Source of the DNA: Tetrastigma voinierianum | Taxonomy: Eukaryota; Streptophyta; Magnoliopsida; Vitales; Vitaceae | DNA: 64,000 nt | Assembly: GCA_016808115.1 (NCBI GenBank) | Contig: JAEQBH010004407.1 | Location: forward strand, 62,001 to 126,000 | Direction: 5' to 3' | Shown here: positions 32,130 to 44,400 of the stretch, one piece after another | Numbering within the stretch: position 1 is the first letter of the stretch | Layout of the letters: the number at the start of each line of letters is the position of its first letter | Translations under genes and position numbers: made by a program | The notes under the pieces: model-generated | The model's database searches: none | Seen by the model: only the letters and a program-made list of their open reading frames with translations | Told to the model about the DNA's origin: nothing

Positions 32130-33100
32130 TTACGTACTCACGCTCCAGGTCCTATTGGTAGAATCGCTTAAGATGTTCCGCGCTCCAGATGGTATGTGGT
32201 TTTTCCTTCTTCCGTCTGGGAGCTCATAATTGTCGTGCCTGACATATGATATGATGTGTATCTCTTCCCACCAGTCCCACCTTCCCATGTGAGGTCCTTC
32301 CTCGCAGCGTAAGTTTTTCTTAACTAGGTCACCCGGTTTCAGAATCCTAGGCTTAACCCTTTGGTCATAATACCTCGTTGTCTTCCTGTGATAGTCTTCC
32401 ATACGCTTTAGGACTTGCTCGTGTTTTTCTTCTATAAGATCCAGGTTTAAGTGAAGATCTCCCTGTCAGGTTCGACGCTTCATAGTTCAATCTCGAGATT
32501 TAGTCCGATTAATCGGCCCATCAGCTTCAGTGCCAAAGGCCAGAGCAAACGGGGTTTCCTGAGTCGCTAACTTGTGCGTAGTTCTGTACGCCCATAACAC
32601 CTCGGGGAGGTACTCTACCCATTTTCCTTTTAAGTCTTCCAGTTTGGTTTTCAATGCTGCTTTTAGAGTCCTTATAAAGGACCTTCCTGCCAGTCTATCG
32701 ACTGCATGGATGAGCCGATGAGTAGGTTCTGGGATCTCGAGCCTCGGCAAATCCCTAAACTTAGGATCGGCCGCACTGTTTCTAATATCGACGCGAGGAC
32801 CTCGATCCCAAACCTCGGCATACTACAAAACGCCATATGAAGTCAGGTACCTCTGCCTGCGGATTTTTGCTATGGTTCTGGCTTCGCTCGCCCATTTGGT
32901 AAAATAACCACCGGCCACAATGATAAATTTGCATCGACCCCTTCGATGTGTGTGAGGTCCCAATATGTTCAGCCCCCATCGCTGGAGCGCCAGGTCAGGA
33001 CTCCGTCGTTAGCGATTCAGATGGGAGATGAGATATCTTGGCATGCTCCTGACAAGCCTTGCATTTTCTAACCAGTTATGTCGCGTCTTTGAGCATTGTG
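32130..33100 (-). pseudogene. pol: Tat pol fragment: integrase
   Basis: Three blocks in element order show integrase. At 32,979-32,782 the core start reads GAEHIGTSHTSKGSMQIYH and FYQMGERS, a degraded form of the Tat pattern ending in a YFTKWVE-type motif. At 32,750-32,487 the core end reads LEDLKGKWVEYLPEVLWAYR and ETPFALAFGTEA. At 32,402-32,130 the C-terminal part reads YHRKTTRYYDQRVKPRILKP and GDLV. The wording LEDLKGKWVEYLPEVLWAYRTT is characteristic of Tat/Retand-type integrases. Frameshifts separate the blocks. Confidence 0.85.
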
Positions 33101-34500
33101 GGCTAGTAGTACCCCTGCCTTAGTGTTTTTCCTGCCAAGGTCCGAGCTTCGATGTGGTTGCCACATATACCCTCATGTACTTCCCTGAGTATGTAGTTGG
33201 CATCTTCCTTTCCTAAGAACTTAAGAATGGGCACAGAGAAGCTTTGCTTATAAAGGGTTCCCGATGAACGGTGAACCTTGCCGATCTCGCTCTGGCCGAC
33301 GCTCCTTCGTCAGCTGGCAATCACCATCTACCCCCAAACGTCCATCCAAATGTCGGACATCACAAGGGAGACTTCCCCGTCATTTCCACGCCTTACTGAG
33401 GGCCTGCAGTGCTCGATAGCGCTACCACCTGTGTCTTCTGTGAGGTCAGAACTAGCTTTGGCTAACGCATCATCTCTGAATTCTCCGATCTTGGTACATG
33501 TTTGACCTGAACTCGTATGAACTTCTTGAGCAATTTCTGTGACTTTTGAGATATAGGATCATCTTCTCACCTCCGCCCTCAGAGTCTTTTATCCGTTTTA
33601 CTCACCAGTTGGGAATCGCTTACCACCTCTAAATGATCCGCTTCCATGAAGTGGGCGAGGTCGAAGGTCCAACTATGACCTCATATCTCGACCCCGCTAT
33701 TGAGGCTCGAAGTCGAACCCGAGGTACTCAGATCTATCCCTGGCCGGGGAGAGGTCAGATCACCCCGCACCGCCTCAGCATTGGCCACTGGCCGACGGAT
33801 AATTTCTAGACGGGGAGGTCTGATGTCACTGGTAGCCTCCTCAGAGGTTTGTGCTAGAGCGAATTCTATGATGAAATCTGCCAAGATCTGCCCTTTTACT
33901 GTTGCCCTTGGTTTGTACCTGATGTCAAATTCGCTCAGTTCTATAGCCTACTTTATTAGCCTTCCAGAGGTTTCTGGTTTATGCAGTATTTGCTTCATCA
34001 GATATTCGGTTGGGACTTCGACTGGTGGAGCTCGAAGTAAGGTCGAGCTCGGATGTGGTTACCAATGCCAGATCACTTACCCATCTGGTACCTCCTCACC
34101 CCCTCGTAGTTCTGCCACAATAGTGATTGGTCGCACCTCATCTCTGCTCTTCAATGTGGCAAAAGACTAGTTACAAAGTCCTGAATCCACTAAGTAGGGT
34201 GAGGAGTTCTTCAAGGGCTTACTAGAATGTGAGAGCTCAAGTAGGGTCTGAGCACGGAACGCCTCCCAAAGAACGCGCAGTCTCCACCGAGGCCATTTTT
34301 TAACTCAAAGAGCGCCGACATCTGCCTGGCCCAGATACAAAGCCGCCTGTCAACTATTCCTCCCCGCCAGCGTTGAACGCCTTACTTGATAGAGGCACAT
34401 CGCACGACCTTATCTTATATGGCTCTGCCTCTATTCCTGGGTTGTTGACTATAAAACCTAAGAACTCTTCCGACGAGACTAAAGCGCACTGGGCCGGTTT
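33101..34500 (-). pseudogene. pol: Tat pol fragment: RNase H region
   Basis: The minus strand at 33,884-33,681 starts with ADFIIEFALAQTSE, the motif that links the two RNase H-like parts in Tat polyproteins. The sequence from 34,500 to 33,900 encodes the first RNase H and connection in broken frames, including a KRYQEMEKLA-like remnant near 33,930-33,990. From about 33,680 to 33,100 come the second RNase H and the integrase zinc-binding part, heavily decayed. A dual RNase H is known for the Tat lineage. The 156-residue plus-strand frame at 33,700-34,170 is its antisense shadow. Confidence 0.65.
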
Positions 34501-35528
34501 AGCTTCATATTATAGTCAGACCTTGAACGCCTATTAAATGGGTTAGTGTGTGGAGCTCTACTTTTATCAATTTTACCAAAGATGTCGCCTATATATATAC
34601 CTCCATGAATGTCCTAATTTGTTTCTCGAAATATCCCGTTTCCACTCAAATTTTCGTAGTGGTCTTTACATTCTTAGTCCTCGAAGGGTACTACTCGATA
34701 CCAAAGATGTTCCTCGACAGTGACAAATGAGGTCTTCTGGTCGTTGGGGTCCATACTGACCGTTGTAGCCAGAGAGCATGGGCCCATGAAGCTGAGAGTT
34801 CGGATCCGCGTAGCCGTCTACTATGAAATCAATTCGAGGCAGGGGGAAGCTATCCTTCGGGGCAGCTCATTGATGCTCGCGGAAATCGATGCAGTCGCCA
34901 CTTGTCGCTTTTGATGAGAACAACGTTGCCCAACCATTCCGGTAATTTACTGATTGCTTGTGCTTCGAGGAGCTTATCAATTTTCATTGGACGTCTGCCT
35001 TTCTGCAGTGGCAAAACCCTTCTCTTTTGCTTAATTGGCTTACAGGAGGGATTGACGCTTAACTATGGGTGATCACCGCCTGGTCTAATTCCCAATTCCA
35101 TGCCCTCTCTTATTTTCAGGCGAATACCTTTATGTTCTGCTTTAGAAAACGGATAAAAGAGATTCTGATGCCTTATGCTAACTTGGATCTTATGTAAACG
35201 AGGTGTTATGGCTGATCGTCGAGTCAGACAAAGCCCTAATTTTCCGAGGGCGCAAACGCTGGTTACCTCGTCTCGCATGTCGAGCTTGTCCGTGTAAATG
35301 TTGTCGATCGTATTTCGCTTCATCGATGCTGAGTAACATTCCCTGGCTATGCGCTGGTTTCCTCGGACCATTCCTACTCCATTTGCAGTCGGGAATTTGA
35401 TAACCATGTGATAAGCGGAAGGAATTTATGGCATTGGGAGAGGGTCACTCAAGAACATACAGGCCAATGGGGCATCTACTATGAGGAATCTCACCGTTGT
35501 TGTGGCCTGGCATAGAGGGTCTCCCAGA
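34501..35528 (-). pseudogene. pol: Tat pol fragment: end of protease, linker and reverse transcriptase
   Basis: Frame 35,407-35,063 begins MVIKFPTANGVGMVRGNQRI and ARECY, the hallmark linker of Tat elements before RT. Just upstream, 35,528-35,410 encodes the protease tail in broken frames (QATTTVRFLIVDAP-like). Downstream, 34,985-34,930 reads KLLEAQAISKLPEWLGNVVL, the RT start. A region near 34,730-34,690 holds DQKTSFVT-like remnants of the RT palm. The catalytic YVDD box is not clearly preserved. The protease is completed at 52,756-53,015, on the far side of the Athila block. Confidence 0.8.
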
Positions 35529-35533
35529 GTGAG
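35529..35533. repeat. Candidate target-site duplication GTGAG, left copy
   Basis: GTGAG precedes the Athila LTR start TGATGAG. The right border at 52,751-52,755 is TTGAG, a 4/5 match. Removing the block and one copy restores the Tat protease to within one nucleotide of frame. Confidence 0.55.
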
Positions 35534-37723
35534 TGATGAGTGCAAAACTCATCTATGTTTTGAGTTCATTTCACATGCTATTTTGTGCATTTAATATCCA
35601 TATTCATGTAAACTCATAAAATTTCCTCTAAACTTGGTTTTGTAGGATTATTGATGAAAAGCAAGTGATTTGGCAATAAATGAGCAATATATTTCCAAAA
35701 GAAGAGTCAACCGAGTCTCGCAGGCTTACTGGGAAGATTAATTTTTCTGTACCTGGAACATCAAATGGTTCAAATTCCCTCATGTCTGCATTCTACATTC
35801 AAAGAGCTTTCAACTAGCAATTACACGCCCAACCGGAAGTTAAAATGAAGAAGTTATGGCCCCGACAAGTTGTGAAAGAAAACTCATTGCCCGTAAAATT
35901 ATCAGATGATAGTAAACGTCGCCACGCCAGTAAAGCCGTGTCGCAAACGTGTTTCAAGGTCGTGATTAAGATGCAGGCCGTGACGTAAAGCTGGTGTCAG
36001 CATGGTTTCGTCACACAGAAAGTCAATGACAAAGAGGTCGGTGTCGCGACAAGATCTGCGGTCGCGACCGTAAACGCTCAGCAAACTTGAAAGGCCAAAT
36101 TGAGTTTTAACCCAATTTCAAGCCCATTTCACCTCAGACCATATATATACTGCTTAGGTAAAGAGGCAAAAGGGAAGATTGGTGAGCCTCTCATGGGGTT
36201 TCTCTTCTAGACTCCTATTTTTCCATTTTTTCTCAGATTTTGATTTTTTAGATTTGGAGAGCGCTTTTAGAGCAACATTTTTGTTTCTATTAAAGATATT
36301 TCTATGTCAGATAATAGAGATTCAGATTTTCACTAAGGTTCGTACAAAGATTAGCTAAAAACTGGATTTTCTCTCTCTCATGGGTTTTCTCTCTCTAAAC
36401 CGCCATTTTCTTAGTTTTTGTCAGCAGATTTTATTTTTAATAGATCTTAGAATAGTTTTGTTGCATTTTTATTTCTATTGAAGAGATTTTGGGTGCTGCA
36501 TCAGATATTCAATTTATTTATCAAGTTGAGGTAAGATTTTAAGCTCAACTGGCTTTTCTTCTTCTCTTGGGATTTTCTATTTTCTACTTTTGTTTGATTA
36601 GGTGATGATTGAAATCCAAGATTTGAACATTAAACACCCTCTGTGGTCAGATTTGTTCACAATATTCAGATTCGCAGCTTTTCAGCTTATTTTCGTGGGT
36701 TTGAAAACTGAATTTATATAATTGGGTATAGTCTATATAATGAATTGTTCTAATATTGGGTAGCTTATACTCACAAAAGAGATGTATCTTTGCTTTGATT
36801 TCGTGAGGCCCTCTGAAAGGACATGTAGATGGAGATTTCGAAAAAGAGTTTGAATCTCAGGTATGCTAGACTAATATTCGAACTAATGAACTCGAAAATT
36901 ACTTTGATAGATCACTAATTACTCATGGTGTGAGGATTAATTAGATGATGTATCACTTAGTTGATCAAAGGTTTCTCCTTAGTCTGATGAAAGGATCTTG
37001 ATCCCGTGTTAGCAAAGATCTAATCATGAGATAGAAAATTTTTATTATCAAGACGCAGATACCAATTACATTGGAGAAGGCTCGCATTATCCTGTCTTTG
37101 GAGCAAGAATTCTTCATTCCTAAGAAATGGTCAGAAGTATTGAAAAGAAAACAATCAAATCTTAAAGAGTGCCAAATTTTACAAGTAGCTATTTGAATCA
37201 TTTGCCTGAAAAGGAATATGGATCTCTAACTAGTGAAATGTATGGTGTATGGAGAAATCCAAGCTATACTACATTGCTCTCGAAAATCCAAGATTCAATC
37301 AAAAATGTTGCACTTTCATGAAATGCAACCGCTGAAACAATTATCCCCATTCCTAGTGACTCTTCATACCTTTTAGAATTAAGTAGTCATTATTCGTAGA
37401 TTTTTAGGATTAGTTTTAAATCAGCTTTGTTTCAATTAAATTGATTTTATTCGACATCCTACTTGGTCGCCTAAATAGTGAAGGTTCTTGTGACTGTGAT
37501 CAAATTCCAACAAGAGAGAACCTCCAACTGTGCAGGACATATCCACTTAGAGTCCACTTTATTACTTAAAGGACCCGTGCACTTCATGTGAAAGGGGCTG
37601 AGTGTTGGTACTACTTTTTCATTTCAATTTTTGAGTATACTTACTTTGTTTCACCCATTTTAGTATTTACTCATTCACTCCCTTTGACCATATTTTCACA
37701 TATGCATCATTCGTCTCCCAACA
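35534..37723 (+). repeat. Athila-type LTR in plus orientation, about 2.2 kb
   Basis: It begins TGATGAGTGCAAAACTCATC and ends near 37,723 (CAACA), where a degraded primer site CGCGCCTGCCGATTAGATAATAG begins. It carries a few palindromes (for example GTCGCGAC at about 36,043 and 36,062), a TATA-like run at 36,141-36,149, and a 3' half homologous to that of 15,781-18,925. It is a subfamily distinct from the LTRs of element B beside it. No plus-strand interior follows beyond about 200 bp. Confidence 0.8.
36141..36149 (+). promoter_or_regulatory. TATA-like element in the plus-strand Athila LTR
   Basis: ATATATATA lies about 80 bp after the CpG-palindrome cluster, as in the Athila A LTR. Confidence 0.5.
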
Positions 37724-37917
37724 AGTTTTCGCGCCTGCCGATTAGATAATAGTCCATGGTAATAACGTCATAAATTTGTATATGTATTTTGGTCTTCTTT
37801 ACAAGTTTTGGCACTGCTGTTTGACTGCATTAATAGTCTCGTGGCACCGTCAGAATTTGTAGTGTCTTGTCTATTAACAAATTTTTATAAAAGTAATAAA
37901 TAAATAACAATAAATCT
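37724..37917 (+). other. Duplicated primer-binding region and leader remnant
   Basis: Two degraded copies of the primer region follow the plus LTR, near 37,727-37,750 (with GATTAGATAATAGTCC) and near 37,803-37,840, with GGTCTTCTTTACA between them. An AT-rich stretch then leads into the minus-oriented LTR of element B. Confidence 0.6.
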
Positions 37918-40619
37918 TATAATTTAGACCAAAACATCCTCTAGAGTAAATCATTTTCAATATTGGTTTGCCTAATATACTGCAAGGTGCACGTGTCGAC
38001 AAGTAATAAATTGATTTAAGTCCGTATATCGATCCCACGTAGATCTCAAGCACTCCTGCATCAAATTACCCTCGACTACCAAGCTCCATACTATTCGACT
38101 ATAAATGACATCAGGTTCCAGCTTAGCTGTAAATTATAAAAGTATATAATAAAAGAATGAACAATCGAATAAACTGAATCTAAAGAATAATGAAATACGA
38201 ATAGTTAAGAAAATAAAGGGAAACTGAGTAATTATCGTTTAGAGTACACATTAAGATCAATGCTATTGTGAAGTATCAATTCCTGTTGTTAACACTGTTA
38301 ATTTTGCTTGTGTATTTCAGGTTTTAAAATCTGTCCAAGGCGTTTAGTAGTACAACTGGATCTCTCCACACTCCACATTTCATTATTCCACTTTACCCGA
38401 TCCTCTCGAATACAGGAATGAGATAACTACTTTAACAAGACTTCCTAATTCTCGTATTTTTCTGCAATACTTCACCATTTTACTGACTCGGTGAAACCTT
38501 AGCTTCCAAGCCATCTACGCAGATATAACTTCCGGTGTTACTCTTCTCAAAATTAGAATAGATCAATTCTCTCCTTGATTAGATCTCGCCAACACACAGG
38601 ATTGGCTATACTATTCGAATCGAGGTGAACTCTCTCCGTTTGTTTAAATTGATAACTAATTCAACTCATTCTTTGATTTCAAGTGAGAAAGGATTTATCA
38701 AGTAAACTTACAAAGCTCATTAGATATCTACAGCAAAGCACATCTTCAAGAAATTATAACTTTCATGGATTGTCATCTCGTGGTCACCTGCAGGACCTCC
38801 CCTCAAATCGTGAGCAATGAAACAATTCTTACTACCTGGCATAAGAAACCGATATTCGCATCAAAAACATTAAACCCATAACCGAAAGTAATTCATAAGC
38901 TGAAATTGCACTTGTCGAAACACCACAAGAGATAATTTCTTACAATAGCATTCACTTAATGGAAGCTGGGTCTCAATTATCAATTACACACTACAAAGAT
39001 TCTCTTATCATAAGAATAATCGCATTATGAACCGAGGAGCCGAATCTGCACTATTCGAACTTCAAACATTCCAAGTAGTAATTTGAAAAGAATTGAAAAA
39101 AAAAAAAAAAAAAAAAGTAATTTAAAAAGAATTGAATTTCGCATCTCACTTTCGCTCTGCCAAAACGATAACATCCAGTTCCAGAAAATAAAACGTAAAC
39201 TAAAACGATAAATCTAATCTAATCTCTAACTATCAACATTGAAGAAAAGAAAAGAAAAGAAAATTTAAAAGAAAAATAAAGAAAATGAGCCTTCAGCTAC
39301 CCAGACCTATCTTCTGTGTCGCCAAGTCATTGCTATGAGCCGGGCAGTCAGATTTATGTGGTTTCTCGGGTCATCGTAATCCCAATGCGCCTTTTGTGGA
39401 TTTCGCGGATCGCCCATGTTAATGTTCGTGTCGCGACTTCAAATCCTCGTCGCTACATCATCCATGTCGCGACATCGATCTCATCGGCCGCGACATCGCC
39501 TTAAGTCTTCGCCTCCAATCGATAGTCTTCCGATGTCGCGACATCAATCTCTTTGTCGCCGACATCGTAACTACGGACTCAGCCTTCCAACTGACGCTCT
39601 TCTCGATGCTCGACTTCTGGCCCCTCGTCGCGACATCACCTTATACTCGGCAGTTTGTCGGTATTCCTTCACGTCACATCGGATGTTCCTGGTCGCGACA
39701 TCACTTCAATTCTTCCGTAGCTTTTAACCAAAGTTCATGATGTCCCGGTCTTCACCTCACAGGATAAAGAACTCATTTCTTCGCGTTCTTTTATCCGGAT
39801 GGTTCCTAAGTCATTATCAATCTCGTCGCGACATCGACTTTAGTTCTCCTGAGGCTTCCAACTGGTTATGGTTTTCGTGTCGCGACGCCATTCCTTTGTC
39901 GTGACATCGCCTTAAGGAAACTTACGTTTCCATCGACCAGTACCGCGTCGCCGGTCAACAACTTCGTCGCAACACGCCTTATGGATCCGCAAATTTCAAT
40001 CCGGTCGCCGTAGTTTGCCGCTACATTTATCTCTCGTCGCTGGCATCGCCTTAAGGCTCGAGTTTTCACTTGATGGTTCCCGCCACACGACATCAATTCC
40101 TTTGTTGTGACATCACTCTATACCCACATTCTTCAATCGTAGTTCCCCGATGTCGCGATTATCAATCTCTTGTCGCGACATCACTTTATGGCTCGCAGCC
40201 TTCGATCGTGTTCTCCTTATGTCAGCGACTCGCCTTAAGTCATCTCGCAATTTTCCAACTGATAAACTCTTAGGATGTCGCGACCAACTTAAGTCTTCGG
40301 CTTCAATCTTCACCGCCTATTCAGGATCCCGCCGCGACCCGCATTGTACCTCTTCACTTTCCCGATGTCGCGATCTTCATACCGGACCGCAACCCCAAAA
40401 CCGCAACATTAATTAACCAGCTTGCTTTCATTTCTCGCCCGCATTTTCCTCGTATTTTCACCCGCTAGCTTGTCGATTTTTCCACTGCATTTTCTTCTTT
40501 CTTTATACTCCCAAAGAACAAATCTGGTGAGTTTTTAATATTTCGTATCTCAATTATTCCTTTTACATTAAAAATCAAACAGAAAAATAGACTAAAAATA
40601 GATGACTTTAAGCTCATCA
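37918..40619 (-). repeat. 3' LTR of Athila B
   Basis: It aligns with 50,110-52,750 throughout and ends CTCATCA at 40,619, next to the polypurine tract. The left terminus is approximate because the TG end appears mutated. An A-run at 39,097-39,117 with a partial duplication of the flanking AATTTGAAAAGAATTG is absent from the other LTR. Confidence 0.82.
39425..40385. repeat. GTCGCGAC palindrome array in the Athila B 3' LTR
   Basis: At least eight exact GTCGCGAC copies were counted by eye, mostly as GATGTCGCGACATC. They are arranged in units of about 80 bp with paired palindromes about 25 bp apart and a CGCCTTAAG(T/G)CT phrase between pairs. Confidence 0.85.
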
Positions 40620-40640
40620 AACTCCCCAAACTTAAAATTT
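40620..40640 (-). other. Polypurine tract of Athila B
   Basis: On the minus strand this reads TTTAAGTTTGGGGAGT, directly upstream of the 3' LTR start TGATGAG. It matches the tract at 15,765-15,780. Confidence 0.75.
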
Positions 40641-42200
40641 TGTTTGGCCCTCAAGTAAAGAAAAAGAAGATTTGTTTGTCCTCAAACAAAATAAAGAAAA
40701 TTCTTTAAGGACATTTTTCCGATTGTTCTAAAGGGGTATTCAATTTAATTGAAATACGATGTGTGCATTATTTTCTCAGATATCTAGCTTCAAGTCCAGC
40801 CAAGGTTAGTTTCTACTCTTCATAGTATACAAAACTAAACTCGGTTGAAATTGTTTTAACAAACAACATAATCATTAGATCCTCGTTGAAAATAAATTGC
40901 TTTCTCTTCTTATCTTCATCGAGTCACTTACTCCCTAAAGTCCTTCATAGTTTTGATTGTTTCCATATTTCCAAATTTCATAAGTTTGTTTTTCATATTG
41001 ATCTCCACTAATGTAGGTGATTTCAGCCTTCAAGATCAATCAGGTCTTTTGGGCTTATATTGTTAGTTTAGGTAATGGGTGTGGATGGAAGGCACTTTTA
41101 GGTTAAGATTACCCCGAACCCTTTTCTCCTTCTGCCCTTTCTTTCTTTGTAGTCTTTCTCAATAAACTCCCTAAACTTTCAAGTGTCAGCTCATCTCTTT
41201 GATTTCTTCAATTTAGAATCGTATACCCCATTTCTCACTTGTAATTCCACTCTGAAATTTCCTTTGTTTGTCACCATCTGTGGATGGTGTTGTTTAACTT
41301 TTTAGGCTTTCTAACACTCTTAGCTAACTTTCAGTTAGTAGCCCCATACCGTATGGCATTAGGGTACTAGGTGTTGAAACACCCTAAGAACTTAATTTGC
41401 TTCAAGTACAAGAAATACAAGATAAAACTTTATCCCTATAATCTTTTCTTTTTCTATCGCATTTTCTGCTTTTTGTTTTTTTCTTTTCATTCCCTTTTTG
41501 AGTTCCTTAAAAACATATACTCCCCCAAACTTCATTTCTTTCTTTCTCCTTGAATTCCTTGGGTAATCATAGGTTCTTTACTGAAGGATTGATTCGGGAT
41601 GAGCCTGCTTCATTGGTTTATTTTTCTCGAAAATGTTTGCCGGGCTCAATTTCTGGAATCAAAGTATATGCATCAGCATATGAATAGGATGGCTAGGAAT
41701 GGCTCAAACTATCCAAGAATGGCCTGATCATCTCTTGTCACCGACACTCTAGGATTTACCAATCAATAATCTAACAAATTCTAGAATTTGATCAATAGCT
41801 TGTGACTAACCATAAGGAGTACCTGACTCATTTTGTTGATGAGTAGTTAAATTAATTGATATTCACCGTGTTCCTTGACTTATTTGCTCATACCACAAAC
41901 TCAAAATATGTTTTTGTTCCTTCTATTGTATTACTTTCCTCCCATTCGACTTATCGCTTAGACTTAAGTAACTTTTACACCTTGTGTTTGAATTAAACTG
42001 TATTCATTTTGCCCTTATTATCTGCAATTTTTCTGCATTTCAGTTTATTCCTAATCTAACTCGCTTATTCAATTCAAATTTCATGACATCTCAAAGAGTT
42101 TTTACTGAACCACCCCTACTTTAATTTCCACTCATGCAACCAAAGCAACACAACATTGAACAAACAAATTCCAAAATAGCACGCACACAACAATTCAATT
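40641..42200 (-). other. 3' UTR of Athila B
   Basis: Noncoding; it mirrors 14,241-15,715 of element A, including TTTGTTTGTCCTCAAACAAA and the GGTGTTGAAACACC phrase near 41,370. No gene is supported. Confidence 0.6.
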
Positions 42201-43430
42201 CAAGTTTCTATTTTATTTATGATTCAATCAGAACATTGGATACAATCTTAAATGTGGGAATAAGAGAGAAGAAGGTTGGGGCAGGAGAAGGTCTATTTTT
42301 TTCTTTTTGAAATACCTAAGAGCATAGATGTTGGGGATCTAGGTCCAAAGTACCTAAATGATTAATCGCAGTTTCACTTATCTTCTTTCCTTTCTTCTGG
42401 TTTCCCTCTCTCCATTTGTTCTTCAATGAAAATCCTTCATTAGAGAGATCAACCTTGGCTCAACTCCATCCCGCCTTCCCAAACCATTCATTGTATTCTC
42501 CATTTCATTATGACCTCTAAAAATTCGAGAGATTATTGTTAATCGATCCAAATTTTCTAAATCATTCTTTTTGCTTATGGGATTCAAAAGATCCTTGCTT
42601 CTTTGTCTCTATCATCCAGTTTATTTTCAAAATCCTTCTCAGAGATTTGTATAGAACCTAGTCCCTGATTTGCTCCCCAAATTTAGCTAGCTTCTATATC
42701 TCTTTTCTTATCAATGTTAGAGCTGAGAATCATGCTCAAACTCCATTGTTATAAAAGCTCATGACTTAGTTCGAAGCCAGAGCAGATCAGGATCTCTTCC
42801 TTCATTTGTTTCTTAAATTCTTCCTATTGCCTAAAATTTTTCATCCTGTTCTCTCTCCTGTTCTCAAATTTCTCCCACTCAATGCTCTCTCTTTGTACCT
42901 CAATCTCATGCTCCTTTTCCTTCCCGTTTAGCCTTCCTCCCACCGCTGGTCTCTTCTTTCAATTCTTTCATAAATGCCTTCGAATTCTCGCTTTAGGGTT
43001 CCACTCTTCTGTTTTTAAATTTGGAACCATGCTTGTGTACGGCATAAAGATAGCCTCGCTGATGGCCTTAGCTTCATATGAAACCCGGCACTTTCAACGA
43101 AACCGCTCCATCCTTCCTTCCTACTCAAATTTGAATTCTCTTACCAAGCCGTATACTTGATTTTGTGTGCGCAAAGACTCTCCTCACCCTCTCTCGCTCT
43201 ATCATCTCCTTGAAAGGCGTAACAGGATTTTTGAATCTCCTCTCTGCGACAAACCCCTTGTTAGCATAATATTTTTTCCACTGGGAGTACGCTTCGTCTG
43301 ACACGAAATCTTCTACTTCTTCTTCTTCTCTCATCTTTCCCTTTCCCTTTTCCGCTTCTTTCGAAATCGCCGAGCCGTGTTTCGATGGCACCTCTCCCCG
43401 CTTGTTCTTCCCCGACGACCTCATCTAACT
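42201..43430 (-). pseudogene. Athila B second ORF
   Basis: The frame 43,424-43,125 has an ATG, a basic/acidic N-terminus (SGKNKRGEVPSKHGS and MREEEEVEDF) and the domain start FVSDEAYSQWKKYYANKGFV, then EMIER. Later parts, to about 42,200, are in broken frames with K/E-rich coiled-coil character. It matches 12,276-14,240 of element A in position and motif. It lies downstream of pol in the env-like slot and resembles the putative plant transposon protein domain. The ATG at 43,424 is a credible start because the preceding sequence is a noncoding spacer. Confidence 0.65.
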
Positions 43431-44400
43431 GCTTCTTCTTGGCGAGTTTTCCCGTTGTTCATGTTCCCTCATAATCTCGTCTAGGTTAGGACTAGAGGGG
43501 AATTTCAGCCATTGAAATAAGAGGTGCTTTTGTAAGGTTTGGAAAGCTAGGTTTTCAGGGGTTGAGATTCGAAGGAGTGTAAAGGTGAATAGCTAGCGTG
43601 GCCTGAGGAATGAGAAAGTTTCCAAATAAAGGTAATTCAATCAATGTTTGTATAATTATCGGCTTCATTAAGAACACGTCAGACTTCAATTTTCGCCTTT
43701 ATTTTGAGATCATTGAATTTAGAGCTTTTAAAGTGAGTGAGTGGTACCTGGTCCCTCTTATGCCGCGACATACTAAGTTTGTCACATAACTAGGGTTTTC
43801 TAGGAATTGCTTAATTTTCATGTTGCGACATCTATTTTTTCATTTGAAACTTAATTCTCTGGCCGCGACGCCAAAGGTGTTATGACATATACCTTCTTCC
43901 TTCAATACTACCTCGCTTGTTCTTTCAAAACAAAGTCACGACATCAATGTTTTGTCGCGATTAGGTCACTTATGTCGCGACATAACCTTCAAGCCGCGAC
44001 CCAAGCCTCTAACTCAATGATCTCAAGAACCTTTTTCTTATCGTTCCTAACCCTTTTGTGACATTACTTCGCCATCTCCAAGCAAAGATTTAACAAACAA
44101 TCTAAGTATATCTACGTAATCAAGTTGGGTGGGATAAAGTTACCCCCTTTTTCTCATGTTGTGACTTCTCTCAAGTTGCCGGAATTGCTCATGTGATTGC
44201 TCCCTTACATTCATGTCTTTGAACCCATGTGTTTTTACCGCAATATCTAAGAAAATCTAATTAACTACAATTGATTTCTAAAATTAAATCTATCCTTATA
44301 AAAAACAATTTTGACCTAATTTAAGCAACTAAAAGGAAAATATTTCAAACTTAAAACCGAATTAAATCCTTTCGGGTTGCCTCCCATTAGTCGTCATTTT
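43431..44400 (-). other. Athila B pol-ORF2 spacer with GTCGCGAC motifs
   Basis: No gene is seen. At 43,760-44,000 it carries one exact octamer (43,973-43,980) and several variants (GTTGCGAC, GCCGCGAC, GTCACGAC), the same arrangement as 5,500-5,880 in element A. Confidence 0.65.

Noticed and set aside
33700..34170. 156-residue plus-strand frame
   Set aside because: Antisense shadow of the Tat RNase H region, which has recognisable motifs on the minus strand.
39425..40385. CRISPR-like look of regularly spaced palindromic repeats
   Set aside because: The repeats are only 8-14 bp, the spacing varies, the units are diverged, and the array sits inside an LTR of a plant retrotransposon.
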